Below are positions 32,727 to 42,187 of a stretch of DNA of 48,165 nt, piece by piece. A program made the position numbers and the translations under genes. The stretch comes from Acidobacteriota bacterium (GTDB lineage Bacteria; Acidobacteriota; Terriglobia; UBA7540), in contig JAKAWN010000004.1 of the NCBI GenBank assembly GCA_021827245.1, positions 1-48,165 on the forward strand, given 5' to 3'. The notes below the pieces were generated by a model. The model had not been told where the DNA came from and searched no databases. It saw only the letters and a program-made list of their open reading frames with translations. Each line of letters starts with the position of its first letter. The first letter of the stretch is position 1.

Positions 32727-35341
32727 TGAGTGCGCGCAAGCGTCGATATCTGAGGAACGCGGTTTTCACTCTGGTGCTGCTCGCAGCGGTAGCGTGGGTG
32801 GTTCCTTCATTTCTGAATGTAGGACGGTACCGTCCGTTGCTGCGCTCTGCGCTCGAGCGCGCGCTACAACGAAAAGTAACGCTCGGCCACATTGCTGTAC
32901 ATTTCTTCCCACATCTCGGATTCGACGTCGATGACGTAGTTGTAGATGAAGATCCTGCCTTTGGACTGGAGCCATTCATACGGGTTAACAGCATTGATTG
33001 TGATCTCTTGTGGCGAAGCCTCTGGCACTCTCACCTCTATTTCGGAACTCTGCGTTTTAACGGCCCCAGCATCAACATTGTTCGGAACTCGGCAGGGAAA
33101 TGGAACATTGAGAATCTGTTGCTGCAAAGCGGGGTTTCTCATCCATCGCCCGGCAGCGCTTCAGGGGCGCTGCCGTCCAATCTGTCGGTTGACGTCGAGG
33201 ATGCCCGGCTTAATTTCAAGGCAGGCGAAGATAAGAAGCCATTTGCGATTGTGGACACGAATGCTCATCTCGATTTCAACTATCGCTCGGACCGCCTCAA
33301 TTTCCGAATGACGGGAGACCCTGTGCGCACGGATCTTGAATTTCCCACCCCGGGGCTGGTTGCCCTGGACGGCGTCTGGTCACCGGCTGGTCCTCGCGGC
33401 CATACGCTGGACGCAACCCTTCGAACCCAAGGAGCATTGCTCTATGACTGGATTCCGCTCCTGACAGGGCAGAATCCGGAAGTATATGGAGTTATGAGCA
33501 GTGTGATACGCGTGAGCGGGACTCTCCGGAAGATCGAATTTTCGGGTGAAGCGCAATTGAGCCAACTGCATCGCTGGGAGCAATTGCCATCTCCGAATGA
33601 CATTCCATGTGACTTGCATTTCAGAGGTCAGTTCGATCGCAACAAGATGGGCCTGTTGATCAGCGGCATGGACCTCGCTTTTGCGAATTCGCAGGTCCAT
33701 CTGGAAGGTTCTATAACTAAGGTCACATCCCACCCTGATCTTGATCTGGTCGTCGCTTTTGAACGCTCTCAACTCCAGGATTTGATGAGGCTTGGCACGC
33801 GAGTTTTCGGAAACCACTTCAGCTGGGGCCTGAAAGGCCGGCTCAACGGAATGATTTCAGTGCGGGGGCCTTGGGGCGGTCAACATTACGGTGGCTTTCT
33901 GAATGCCCGCCATGTGCTGCTGGACACGTCTTCAGGCGCATTTCCTGTCTCCGACTTCGCAATTCGTATCACACGGTCCCTCGCGCGTCTGTATCCCAGC
34001 CGTGTTCACCTGGCATCTGGTGTTGAAGTGGTTGCTGAAGGAACCCTGAGGCATATTTCCTTTGCGAAGGTGCGGGGAGGTGCGCCCCGGCATCCGGAAT
34101 ACGAGTTGACACTTTACTCTCAAGCTGTCAACCTCGGCAGGCTTCTGCATTTCGGACGTGCACTGGGCTTACTTTCGGCGAGTCACCTGGAAGCTGACGG
34201 GATCGCGTCCTTTAGCCTGCACCTCGCTGGCGGAGCCTGGCCCTGGACCAGGCCTAATGTAACCGCCCAGGCCAGTGTCCGCAGTGCTCGGCTTGTGGTT
34301 CCGGGGTTGCGTGAGCCATTGAACATCCCGCGGGCTCGTCTTCAGGTATACGGCAACCAGATTGTCATTAATCCGTTTCTAGCTGTGATGGGTACCAGCG
34401 TTTTCTCCGGATGGGTGATGCACCAACGCGAGTCCCGCGCACCATGGAATTTCACTCTGAAGGCAGACAAGGTGAGTGTCGGACAACTTTCTCGGTCGTT
34501 TGACGGGATCGGAAACCATGGTTCACGGTCGTTCTTTGACAAATTGTCAGGCATAGGTTCCTGGATCAGTGGACACCGACCCTCTTTTCATCTGGCTACT
34601 CACGTGGACGCGCGTGGGCATTTCTCCACTCCGCTGTTGTCTTACCGGGCCCTCGGGTTGCATGACTTTCGAGCCAGCATAGAGATCCGTGACCGCAAGA
34701 TTCGTGTTTCGAAGGTCAACTTCGAGGCCGGGGGCGGTCGCGGAAGTGGGAATGCTGTGGTGGATTTGACAAAGAGTTCGCCTCGCATCTCGGGGCACGT
34801 GGAAGTCAGCAGGGCCAGCGTGCAGGCGTTGCGCGATTATCTGCCGCCCGCCTTGACCGGGGTTCGCGGATTTTACTCTGCCAGAGGCAGTTTTGGGGCC
34901 CGCGGTTTAACGCACGCCGACATCGTCCGCACTCTGCAAGGCAAGGCGACGGTTCGGCTTGAAATCGCCAGCCTAGGCAGTTTCGATCCCGTCCAGATTC
35001 TGGCCCGGCGTTTCGGCATGGACGTTTTTGAAGCGAGTTCACAACCACCATTTGCCACCACGGCCACGGCACATCTCCGCGTTCAAGACCGCAGAGTGGT
35101 GCTTGAGGATTTTCCCGTAAACCTTTCAGGCGCTGAATTTGAACTGCGAGGCGATTACAGATTTGATGGAGCTGCGAAGTTACGGGTGCGGGCTGACTTG
35201 CGTGGGATTCACAGACCTTGGATACCTATCCATCCGCAGCCGGCTGGCCCCGTTTCCCGATTGGCCGACCTTCGCTTTTCAGGTACTCTCCGCAATCTCG
35301 AGATGGTTCCCTCAAGGCAGATTTCGCAAACACAACCCTGA
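32726..35341 (+). CDS. AsmA-family large envelope protein
   Basis: 871 residues. A basic start and one membrane helix (about 10-30) are followed by a long beta-rich periplasmic body. The AsmA N-terminal pattern is present: YRPLLRSALERALQRKVTLGHIAVHFFPHLGFDVDDVVV, followed by GKWNIENLL. The C-terminal AsmA-like module (ARGSFGARG ... GKATVRLEIASLGSFDPVQILARRFGMDVF ... GAEFELRGDYRFDGAAKLRVRADLRG) is also recognisable. AsmA-like proteins are grooved bridges implicated in moving phospholipids towards the outer membrane. The ATG at 32726 overlaps the lepB TAA; its own TGA overlaps the ribosome-binding site of the next gene. Confidence 0.85.
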   Translation: MSARKRRYLRNAVFTLVLLAAVAWVVPSFLNVGRYRPLLRSALERALQRKVTLGHIAVHFFPHLGFDVDDVVVDEDPAFGLEPFIRVNSIDCDLLWRSLWHSHLYFGTLRFNGPSINIVRNSAGKWNIENLLLQSGVSHPSPGSASGALPSNLSVDVEDARLNFKAGEDKKPFAIVDTNAHLDFNYRSDRLNFRMTGDPVRTDLEFPTPGLVALDGVWSPAGPRGHTLDATLRTQGALLYDWIPLLTGQNPEVYGVMSSVIRVSGTLRKIEFSGEAQLSQLHRWEQLPSPNDIPCDLHFRGQFDRNKMGLLISGMDLAFANSQVHLEGSITKVTSHPDLDLVVAFERSQLQDLMRLGTRVFGNHFSWGLKGRLNGMISVRGPWGGQHYGGFLNARHVLLDTSSGAFPVSDFAIRITRSLARLYPSRVHLASGVEVVAEGTLRHISFAKVRGGAPRHPEYELTLYSQAVNLGRLLHFGRALGLLSASHLEADGIASFSLHLAGGAWPWTRPNVTAQASVRSARLVVPGLREPLNIPRARLQVYGNQIVINPFLAVMGTSVFSGWVMHQRESRAPWNFTLKADKVSVGQLSRSFDGIGNHGSRSFFDKLSGIGSWISGHRPSFHLATHVDARGHFSTPLLSYRALGLHDFRASIEIRDRKIRVSKVNFEAGGGRGSGNAVVDLTKSSPRISGHVEVSRASVQALRDYLPPALTGVRGFYSARGSFGARGLTHADIVRTLQGKATVRLEIASLGSFDPVQILARRFGMDVFEASSQPPFATTATAHLRVQDRRVVLEDFPVNLSGAEFELRGDYRFDGAAKLRVRADLRGIHRPWIPIHPQPAGPVSRLADLRFSGTLRNLEMVPSRQISQTQP

Positions 35342-35354
35342 AGGAGACGCTCTC

Positions 35355-36044
35355 TTGGAGAAGTTTTTTTCCACTGTTATGCTCACAGTTGCGAGGCAAC
35401 TTATGCCTGGGATGCTTTTTTCGCTGATGCTCAGCAGTATTTTGTTGGGTCTCTGCGGTTTGACAACTGCGGCTCGTGCGGACCAGTCACATTCGACGGC
35501 TGGACTTTCTCAGGCCGCAGCAAATGGGTTCCAAACCAAAATGATGGAGCTTTCTTCGGCGGGGCGGACGGGGGCCGGATCGGAGAAACCGGTTGTGATC
35601 ACGGATACGGAAGTGAATTCATTTATCAAGTATGATCGTCCGCAGTTCTTGCCTCCGGGCGTGTCTGATATTGACATTCACTTCGAACCCGAAGGCGTCT
35701 TTGGCGCGGCGAATGTCAATTTTGACCAGCTCAAGCCCACCGGGCAACTCGGCGATCAGCTTGGCACCAGGCTGCTCACCTCGATATTCAGTGGCACACA
35801 GCATGTGACGGTGCTGGGGGTGGTTGAGAGCGGAAATGGAACTGGCAAGGTTACGATTAAGAACATGCAGATCGGCAATACTACGCTGTCTGATTGGCTG
35901 GTCAACTGGTTTATCGAGACTTACGTCCAATCCGAATACAAAATCGACCTCAGCAAGCCTTTTCTGCTGCCCGATCATGTTACGCATATCGAGTTTGTGC
36001 CCGGCAAGGCGATCTTCGTTCGTGGCACAGGTCAGAAGCAGTAG
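35355..36044 (+). CDS. Secreted protein coupled to the AsmA-like gene
   Basis: 229 residues. The start is TTG at 35355, decided by AAGGAGA at 35341-35347, 7 bases upstream, whose first base is the last base of the AsmA stop. A signal peptide (about 8-37, ending AARA) leads to a mature domain: VVITDTEVNSFIKYDRPQFLPPGVSDIDIHFEPEGVFGAANVNFDQLK, then HVTVLGVVESGNGTGKVTIKNMQIG and PDHVTHIEFVPGKAIF. The alternation of strands and the ITDTEVNSFI opening recall lipid-binding DUF2993/LmeA-like folds; this is inference. It is probably a periplasmic partner of the AsmA protein. Confidence 0.7.
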   Translation: MEKFFSTVMLTVARQLMPGMLFSLMLSSILLGLCGLTTAARADQSHSTAGLSQAAANGFQTKMMELSSAGRTGAGSEKPVVITDTEVNSFIKYDRPQFLPPGVSDIDIHFEPEGVFGAANVNFDQLKPTGQLGDQLGTRLLTSIFSGTQHVTVLGVVESGNGTGKVTIKNMQIGNTTLSDWLVNWFIETYVQSEYKIDLSKPFLLPDHVTHIEFVPGKAIFVRGTGQKQ

Positions 36045-36272
36045 CCTGTGGAAAGTTAGCGCCGTCCTTTGTGCTTTACAGGGCAGAGACAGATGCTGCC
36101 ATCGACACTGCGCGATTATTCTTGCAAACAGCAACCCTTTCGTTTTTCTGTCCTTCGATCTGTGCTTGGCATTTTTCCAGGTACTGAAAGTGTGATTCTG
36201 TGAGGCCTTGCCTTTTGAACTGGCTGGCGAGAATGTCACAGCAGCATTGAGTTCCCGAGAGTCTGTAAGGTC

Positions 36273-37496
36273 ATGGACCATTCAGGCAGAGTATTGCTGG
36301 AACTTTTCCTGATGTTTGGTGGAGGAAAGCTTCTGGCGGAAATCTTCGAACGGCTCCGGCAGCCTGGCGTGCTGGGCGAGTTGCTGGCAGGAGTGTTGCT
36401 GGGACCGTCTCTATTAAACCTTGTTCACACCAATGAACTGACCCTGGGAATTGCTGAAATGGGTGCCGTTTTCCTCCTTTTTACAGTAGGTCTCGAAACG
36501 AAGCCAAGAGACGTGCTGGAAGTGGGCTGGACGGCCATTGCCGTTGCCGTGTCCGGAGTCATTTTGCCTTTTCTCCTGGGGCTCTGGTACATGGAAGTCG
36601 AAGGCCACACGACCGTTGAGTCGATTTTTGTAGGGGCGGCTATGGTGGCGACCAGCGTTGGCATCACGGCCAGGGTCCTGGCTGACCTGGGCGCCCTGTC
36701 AACGCGCGCAGCGCGAGTGATCCTGGCTGCGGCCGTCCTGGACGATATTCTCGGGCTGCTGGTTCTTGCAGTCGTCAGCAGCCTTTCCACCGGCCAGGTT
36801 CATTATCTGCAATTGCTCACGGTCGCGGGCGAGGCGGTTGCTTTTGCACTGATCATGATTTTCTTCGGTTCCCGGGTGATCGGGCGGTTTCAACCCCAAG
36901 TTGAAAAACTTCGTGCCCAAAACTCTGCTTTCATCTTGTCGGCTATTCTTTGTCTCGGTCTTTCGTTGGCCTCGGTTTACATTGGGATGGCGGCGATTGT
37001 CGGCGCATTTTTGTCAGGACTTGCTTTTGCCGACCACAGTGAGCGGTGGAAACTGCATGAGAATGCTCACCCGCTCAGCGAATTTCTGGCGCCGTTCTTT
37101 TTTGTCATTCTGGGCGTTCAGGTGAATGTGCACACCTTTGCAAAGCCCGGTTTGGTCTCCATGGCCACAGTTATCTGTTTACTGGCCATTGTAGGAAAGC
37201 TCGTTGGTTGCGGGTTGGGAAGCCTGCGGTTGGGCTTCAAAGATGCGCTTCGAGTCGGGGTTGGAATGATTCCCCGCGGAGAGGTTGGATTGATCGTTGC
37301 GGGCGTTGGGTTAACCTTGCACACAATCTCTGACGCAGTGTACGCGATTGTTCTCCTCATGAGCATCGTGACTACGCTCGTCGCACCCCCATTCCTGCGC
37401 ATGATATTGCCGCTCCCGGCGGCAGGCGAAAGGCCACTCTCCGAAGTTGCGGCGTCGGACGAAGGGCATTCTAAGGGAACCCCGTCGGGAAAATAG
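36273..37496 (+). CDS. CPA2-family cation:proton antiporter
   Basis: 407 residues with about 12-13 membrane helices. LRQPGVLGELLAGVLLGPSLL is the family's helix 1-2 motif. LLFTVGLE follows, and MVATSVGITARVLADLG with AAAVLDDILGLLVLAVV contains the ion-binding Asp pair expected of electrogenic Na+(K+)/H+ exchangers. There is no C-terminal TrkA-N domain, unlike many Kef systems. It likely controls internal pH or Na+/K+ balance. The ATG start at 36273 lacks a strong ribosome-binding site. It is a single gene. Confidence 0.9.
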   Translation: MDHSGRVLLELFLMFGGGKLLAEIFERLRQPGVLGELLAGVLLGPSLLNLVHTNELTLGIAEMGAVFLLFTVGLETKPRDVLEVGWTAIAVAVSGVILPFLLGLWYMEVEGHTTVESIFVGAAMVATSVGITARVLADLGALSTRAARVILAAAVLDDILGLLVLAVVSSLSTGQVHYLQLLTVAGEAVAFALIMIFFGSRVIGRFQPQVEKLRAQNSAFILSAILCLGLSLASVYIGMAAIVGAFLSGLAFADHSERWKLHENAHPLSEFLAPFFFVILGVQVNVHTFAKPGLVSMATVICLLAIVGKLVGCGLGSLRLGFKDALRVGVGMIPRGEVGLIVAGVGLTLHTISDAVYAIVLLMSIVTTLVAPPFLRMILPLPAAGERPLSEVAASDEGHSKGTPSGK

Positions 37497-37659
37497 AAAC
37501 AGGCGGCAGTTGCGCATTTTGATGGCGCATGGGGCAATGATCAGTGCATACTCGACGCCGCGGGCCGTCCAAACCTCATTCCCATGTTTCAACATCTATC
37601 TCTTTAGCCCGGTCCCGGCTGTCATGCTCGGCATCTTTTCGTGTCCGTCGGGTTTTCAG

Positions 37660-37689
37660 TTGCTAGCGGTATTGTGCATGTCCTATACT
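37660..37689 (+). promoter_or_regulatory. Possible promoter of the sugar isomerase-like gene
   Basis: TTGCTA (37660-37665) and TATACT (37684-37689) are separated by 18 bases. The -10 is good, the -35 matches 4 of 6. It lies 30 bases before the ATG at 37719. Confidence 0.4.
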
Positions 37690-37718
37690 CACCCTTCAAT
37701 TCAATTTGGGGCTGATTC

Positions 37719-38750
37719 ATGAAAAAAACCGAGGTCGGAAGGCGGGAGTTTATGAAGGCGGCCGGGATGTCCGCCGCGGCCCTGGGGACGGCCGAAAGCC
37801 TGGGCGCGGAAACGGAGAGTAGGAGGCAATCCGATGTCCCTCTCGCCCCTGCGACCAGATACCCCAAACTGGCCATTATTACCAATTACTCGCGGCAGAA
37901 GCTCGCCTTTGCCACCGAGACCGGATACGAAGGCGTTGTCGTAAAGATCGGCAAGGATTTCAACCCTTACCTGAGTGATACCCAGATCGACAAGATTCTT
38001 GCGACTTCGCGCGAAACAGGCTGCCGCATTATCAGCGTCGAATGCTTCTCTGATTTACGGGGCAAGGGCATTAACCACATTGCGCCTGATCCGGCAGAGC
38101 GCAGCTCGATGAACGAGAAGTTCATTCACTGCCTGGAATTTGCCCACCGTCTCGGCTGCAAGTTCGTGGGTTCGTTTAGTGGAGGGATTCCGGGGGCGAG
38201 TGTTGAGCGGCAGGCGAGAGAACTGGCAGAAGTGTTTCACGAAAGATACCTGCCGGTTTGCGAGAAGTATGACGTTTCAATGGGCTGGGAGAATTATCCC
38301 ACCGCCATCAACTTTGCCACAGTTCCTGCCGCGTGGGACCAGGTATTTTCCCTCGTGTCAGACCACCATCTCGGCATGGAGTTTGACCCCTCCCACCTGG
38401 TGCGCCAGTACATCGATCCTTACCGGGCGGTGTGGGACATCCGGGATCGGCTTCTTGCAATTCATCTGAAAGATACGGAAATCACGCAGCCGGTTCTTCA
38501 GCAGGTCGGTATCCTGGGGGACGGATGGTGGCGCTATCGAATTCCGGGGCAGGGATTGATTGACTGGCCCAGATTTCTTACGGTCTTGCTCCAGGTTGGA
38601 TTCAACGGTGGTGCAGCAGTCGAACATGAAGATCGGTTCTGGGATGCGCCTGCCAGTGACAATGGCGAAGAGTTTCCTCAGGCTCGAAAGGATGGATTCA
38701 TCCTTGCCTACCGCTTCCTCCGGCAATACCTCCCGGGTCGCTTGAGCTGA
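37719..38750 (+). CDS. Tat-exported sugar phosphate isomerase/epimerase-like TIM-barrel protein
   Basis: 343 residues. The N-terminus GRREFMKAAGMSAAALGTAESLGA is a twin-arginine signal (RREFMK), so the folded protein is exported. The body is an AP-endonuclease-2-like barrel: GYEGVVVKIGKDF, IISVECFSDLRGKG, FVGSFSGGIPG, VSMGWENYPT, MEFDPSHLVRQYIDPYRAVWDIRDRLLAIHLKDTEI and AAVEHEDRFW, with Glu, Asp, His and Glu metal-ligand positions. It is probably a periplasmic sugar-acting isomerase or epimerase; the substrate is unknown. Confidence 0.88.
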   Translation: MKKTEVGRREFMKAAGMSAAALGTAESLGAETESRRQSDVPLAPATRYPKLAIITNYSRQKLAFATETGYEGVVVKIGKDFNPYLSDTQIDKILATSRETGCRIISVECFSDLRGKGINHIAPDPAERSSMNEKFIHCLEFAHRLGCKFVGSFSGGIPGASVERQARELAEVFHERYLPVCEKYDVSMGWENYPTAINFATVPAAWDQVFSLVSDHHLGMEFDPSHLVRQYIDPYRAVWDIRDRLLAIHLKDTEITQPVLQQVGILGDGWWRYRIPGQGLIDWPRFLTVLLQVGFNGGAAVEHEDRFWDAPASDNGEEFPQARKDGFILAYRFLRQYLPGRLS

Positions 38751-38852
38751 TGCGGCTTTGAATAGATGGCCGATCCATCAGCATCGAACGGCTTTTCACG
38801 CGCCGCTCCCGGGTGCTTGGAGGCTGGCTTTCAAAATCCTTGCAGCGGAGTC

Positions 38853-38861
38853 TGGTAAAAT
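38853..38861 (+). promoter_or_regulatory. Possible extended -10 just before the S9 peptidase start
   Basis: TGGTAAAAT is an extended -10 (TGn plus TAAAAT). It ends 5 bases before the ATG at 38867, so transcription would begin at or next to the start codon, giving a leaderless or near-leaderless message. There is no good -35. Confidence 0.3.
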
Positions 38862-38866
38862 CGGTC

Positions 38867-40996
38867 ATGATGTTCAAGCTTTTTGGCAATCGTGCTTTGT
38901 TGAGTTTCTGCCTGGCGCTTGCTACCTGCGTCTGCGCCGTAGCTCAACCGCAGCCCTTCACCCTGGCGCAGGTGATGAGCGCTCCGTTTCCTAAGGATTT
39001 GACGGCTGCCCCAACTGGCGCAAAAGCAGCTTGGGTTTTCAATACACGCGGAGCGCGCAACGTTTGGGTGGCTGAGGCGACAGATGGCGATGGCAAGTTT
39101 ATTCCTCGCCAGCTCACCAATTATTCCGGCGACAATGGCCAGGACGTTGGAGAATTGGAATGGCTCCCGGATGCTTCTGGCGTGGTTTACGTCCGTGGAG
39201 GCGATTTCGAAAATGGCGGCGCGTATCCGAATCCCAGAGCTGTGCCGCGGGCCGTTGAGCAGGATGTCTGGCTCATTTCTCTCAACGGCGGAGCCCCTGA
39301 ACGCCTGGGCCAAGGCCACTCGCCGGCAGTTTCACCCACGGGAACCAGCGTGGCATTCATTTTTAAGGGCCAGGTGTGGCTCGTGAAGATTAATCCTCTC
39401 GGGAAGCCCGCACAACTGATTCATGGGGAAGGAAAAGCGAAGTCACTGCGCTGGTCACCGGAAGGAACCAGGCTGGCGTTTGTGAGCGACCGCGAAAACC
39501 ATAGCTTGATCGGTGTTTATGACTTCACACAAAACAGCCTGCATTATCTTGACCCCAGCGTGGACCTCGATTCGAATCCCGTCTGGTCGCCTGACGGGAA
39601 ACAGATTGCCTTTATAAGGATTCCTGCCTCAGAGCACGAAAGGATTTTCGGGCCGGAGCGAACCGGCCAGCCGTGGTCGATCCGTGTTGCCGATGTGGCG
39701 ACCGGAGTAGGCAAGGAAGTATGGAAGGCCCAGGATGGGCCGGGGAGTGTTTTCCATGGGGTTGTTGCCCGCAACCAGTTGTTGTGGGTTGCCGGGAATC
39801 GGCTGGTGTTCCCTTGGGAGCGTGACGGGTGGACGCACCTGTACGCGGTTCCTGTTGCGGGCGGCGTGGCGCACCTGCTGACTCCCGGCAATTACGTTGT
39901 CCGAGACGTGACGCTCAGCCCGGACCGGCATGAATTGATTTTTAGCTCCAACGAGGATGACATTGATCGCCGCCATCTGTGGAAGGAATCCGTTACTGGC
40001 AACCGGCCGATACGCCTCACCAGCGGCACGGGTATCGAGTGGTCGCCTGTCATCACAATCCAGGGTAAGAGGATCCTTTTGCTGCACTCTGACGCCAAGC
40101 TACCGGCACGGCCCGCTGTTCTTGAGGCGTCCGGCAAAATCCGCGATCTTGCGCCCGGAGCTATTCCCGCGGATTTCCCAGCCCGGCAGATGGTTACTCC
40201 TCAGCCAGTTATCGTTTCCGCTGCCGACGGCCTTCGCATCCATGGCCAACTCTTTCTTCCGCGGAATGACCACAATGGCAAGAGGCACCCGGCCATCCTC
40301 TATCTGCACGGTGGTTCACAGCGGCAGATGCTCCTGGGATGGAATCCCATGGATTACTATAGCAACGATTACGCCATGAACCAGTGCCTGGTCAGCCGTG
40401 GTTACATTGTGCTGTCCATCAACTATCGCGGCGGCATTGGCTATGGGTTGGACTTTCGGGAAGCGCCTGATATTGGCGCCACAGGAGGAAGCGAGCTCAA
40501 TGACGTAGAAGGAGCGGGTCTTTACCTCCGGAATCGAAGTGATGTTGATCCTGATCGAATTGGCGTCTGGGGCGGCTCGTGGGGCGGTTACCTGACTGCG
40601 CTTGCCCTGGCGCGTGCCTCCGATCTTTTTGCTGCGGGTGTCGATATTTCGGGCGTCCACAATTGGAACTTTGAAATTCCAAGTTGGGTACCGTCGTACT
40701 ATCCGCAGCGGCAGCCCGAAGCGGAACGGCTGGCCTTCGAATCCTCACCCCTGGCCTACGTAAAAACGTGGCGGTCGCCGGTGTTGCTTATTCAAGGGGA
40801 CGACGATCGTGATGTGCCCTTCAAGGAAATGGTCCATCTGGTGGAAGCCCTGCGGAAACAGGGAGTCCCATTCCAGCAAATCGTTTTCCCGAATGAAGTC
40901 CATGTTTTCCTTCTACACTCGACCTGGCTGCGCACATTTCAGGCCACTTCTGACTTTTTTGACCATTACCTTCGGAACGATGTAACCAGCCGATAG
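38867..40996 (+). CDS. Secreted S9-family (prolyl oligopeptidase-like) peptidase
   Basis: About 709 residues. A signal peptide (SFCLALATCVCAVAQP) is followed by a beta-propeller domain with WSPDGKQIAF and similar WD40-like/TolB repeats (about 60-440), then an alpha/beta hydrolase domain. The catalytic serine is in GVWGGSWGGYL (near residue 571), the acid in QGDDDRDVPF and the His in NEVHVFLL. It resembles dipeptidyl-peptidase IV or acylaminoacyl-peptidase homologues found in periplasm. The ATG pair at 38867/38870 follows TAAAAT (38856-38861) at only a few bases. The frame is open upstream from 38813. Confidence 0.92.
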   Translation: MMFKLFGNRALLSFCLALATCVCAVAQPQPFTLAQVMSAPFPKDLTAAPTGAKAAWVFNTRGARNVWVAEATDGDGKFIPRQLTNYSGDNGQDVGELEWLPDASGVVYVRGGDFENGGAYPNPRAVPRAVEQDVWLISLNGGAPERLGQGHSPAVSPTGTSVAFIFKGQVWLVKINPLGKPAQLIHGEGKAKSLRWSPEGTRLAFVSDRENHSLIGVYDFTQNSLHYLDPSVDLDSNPVWSPDGKQIAFIRIPASEHERIFGPERTGQPWSIRVADVATGVGKEVWKAQDGPGSVFHGVVARNQLLWVAGNRLVFPWERDGWTHLYAVPVAGGVAHLLTPGNYVVRDVTLSPDRHELIFSSNEDDIDRRHLWKESVTGNRPIRLTSGTGIEWSPVITIQGKRILLLHSDAKLPARPAVLEASGKIRDLAPGAIPADFPARQMVTPQPVIVSAADGLRIHGQLFLPRNDHNGKRHPAILYLHGGSQRQMLLGWNPMDYYSNDYAMNQCLVSRGYIVLSINYRGGIGYGLDFREAPDIGATGGSELNDVEGAGLYLRNRSDVDPDRIGVWGGSWGGYLTALALARASDLFAAGVDISGVHNWNFEIPSWVPSYYPQRQPEAERLAFESSPLAYVKTWRSPVLLIQGDDDRDVPFKEMVHLVEALRKQGVPFQQIVFPNEVHVFLLHSTWLRTFQATSDFFDHYLRNDVTSR

Positions 40997-41124
40997 AGGC
41001 ATGAGGTGAGAATAATCGCCGTACTCCTGTCAGTGAAATCAAGAATTAGCAACTGCCACACCTTCTCTCCGACTGTGATTGCTTTATGGTGACGCTTGAC
41101 GCTTCAGGCGGGCTCTAAAATCTG

Positions 41125-42144
41125 CTAATCCTGCATGGTGAGAACGGCACGGTACTTGGCTTTACCGCTTATCATGCGCTCATAGGCTTCGTTGGCGCGG
41201 GAGAGAGGGACCTTTCAATCATGGGCCGAATGCCGCTCAGGACGGCGAATCGCAGCGTGTCTTCTGAGTCGGCCGGTGCGCCGGATGGCCAGCCCTGGAT
41301 GCTTCTCCTTCCACGAATGAGCTGAACCGGAGAGACCTCAATGGGTTCGGGGCTTGCTCCCACGACCAACATTTTGCCATTTGTCGCGAGGCCGTCAACC
41401 AGCGCTGATTTTGATTTGCCACTCGGTGCTGTCGCAAGAATGACGCGAGCTCCCCCCATTTTCTGAAGTTCTTCGGCAACACTTGTGGCGTGGCTGTTGA
41501 TGTAATGATGCGCGCCTAGCTGTTCAGCCAACGAGGCATTTTCCGGACCTCGGCTGATCGCTGCTACATTGAACCCGAATTTATTGGCAAATTGGATGGC
41601 CAGGTGTCCGAGGCCACCGACGCCTTCGATCGCCACCAGATCGCCGGGCAGTGCTCCGCGGTGGCGCAGAGAATTGTATGTCGTAATGCCTGCTCACAGG
41701 AGGGGTGCAGCCTCTTCAAAGGAAATCTCCTCTGGCAGCGCCGCCAATGCATTCTCAGGTGCTACCATGTATTCCTCGTAGCCGCCGTCATAATGGATGC
41801 CGGTCACCTTAAGGTTGGCGCAATTGACAAAATCTCCCCGGCGGCAATTGACGCAGACGCCGTCGTGGCCTCCATGCCAGCCTACACCGGCGCGCTGCCC
41901 CTTGCGCCATGTATTGACCTCAGGTCCCACCTCGTCGATGACGCCCGCTACCTCGTGACCCGGCACTCGCGGGAATTTGGATTCCAGGGAAGATATTTTC
42001 TTTGGTGAAAACGTCGCTATGACACATCCCGCAGGCCATTACTCGAATGCGAACCTGCCCCGGGCCCGGCAGTGGAATCTCCCGTTCAACCAGATCGAAG
42101 GGCGAGCCCGGTTTCGTCACCTGCGCTACCTTCATCTTCGGCAT
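41125..42144 (-). pseudogene. Zinc-dependent alcohol dehydrogenase pseudogene (three lesions)
   Basis: A medium-chain zinc dehydrogenase reading from MPKMKVAQVTKPGSPF at 42144 to TMQD at 41125, about 340 residues if intact. The catalytic zinc site (ACGMCHSD and PGHEV), the structural-cysteine region VCVNCRRGDFVNC and the Rossmann GVGGLGHLAIQFANKFG are all recognisable. Three breaks interrupt it: a one-base insertion near 41967-41970, an in-frame TGA at 41694-41696 where relatives usually have Cys (PLL-C-AG), and a one-base deletion near 41210. The structural site also has Asp where a Cys is usual. It lies just downstream of two histidine kinase genes. Confidence 0.85.
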
Positions 42145-42187
42145 AAGGATTCTCCCCGAGTAGCATGCCTTTATCTGGCACACAGCT

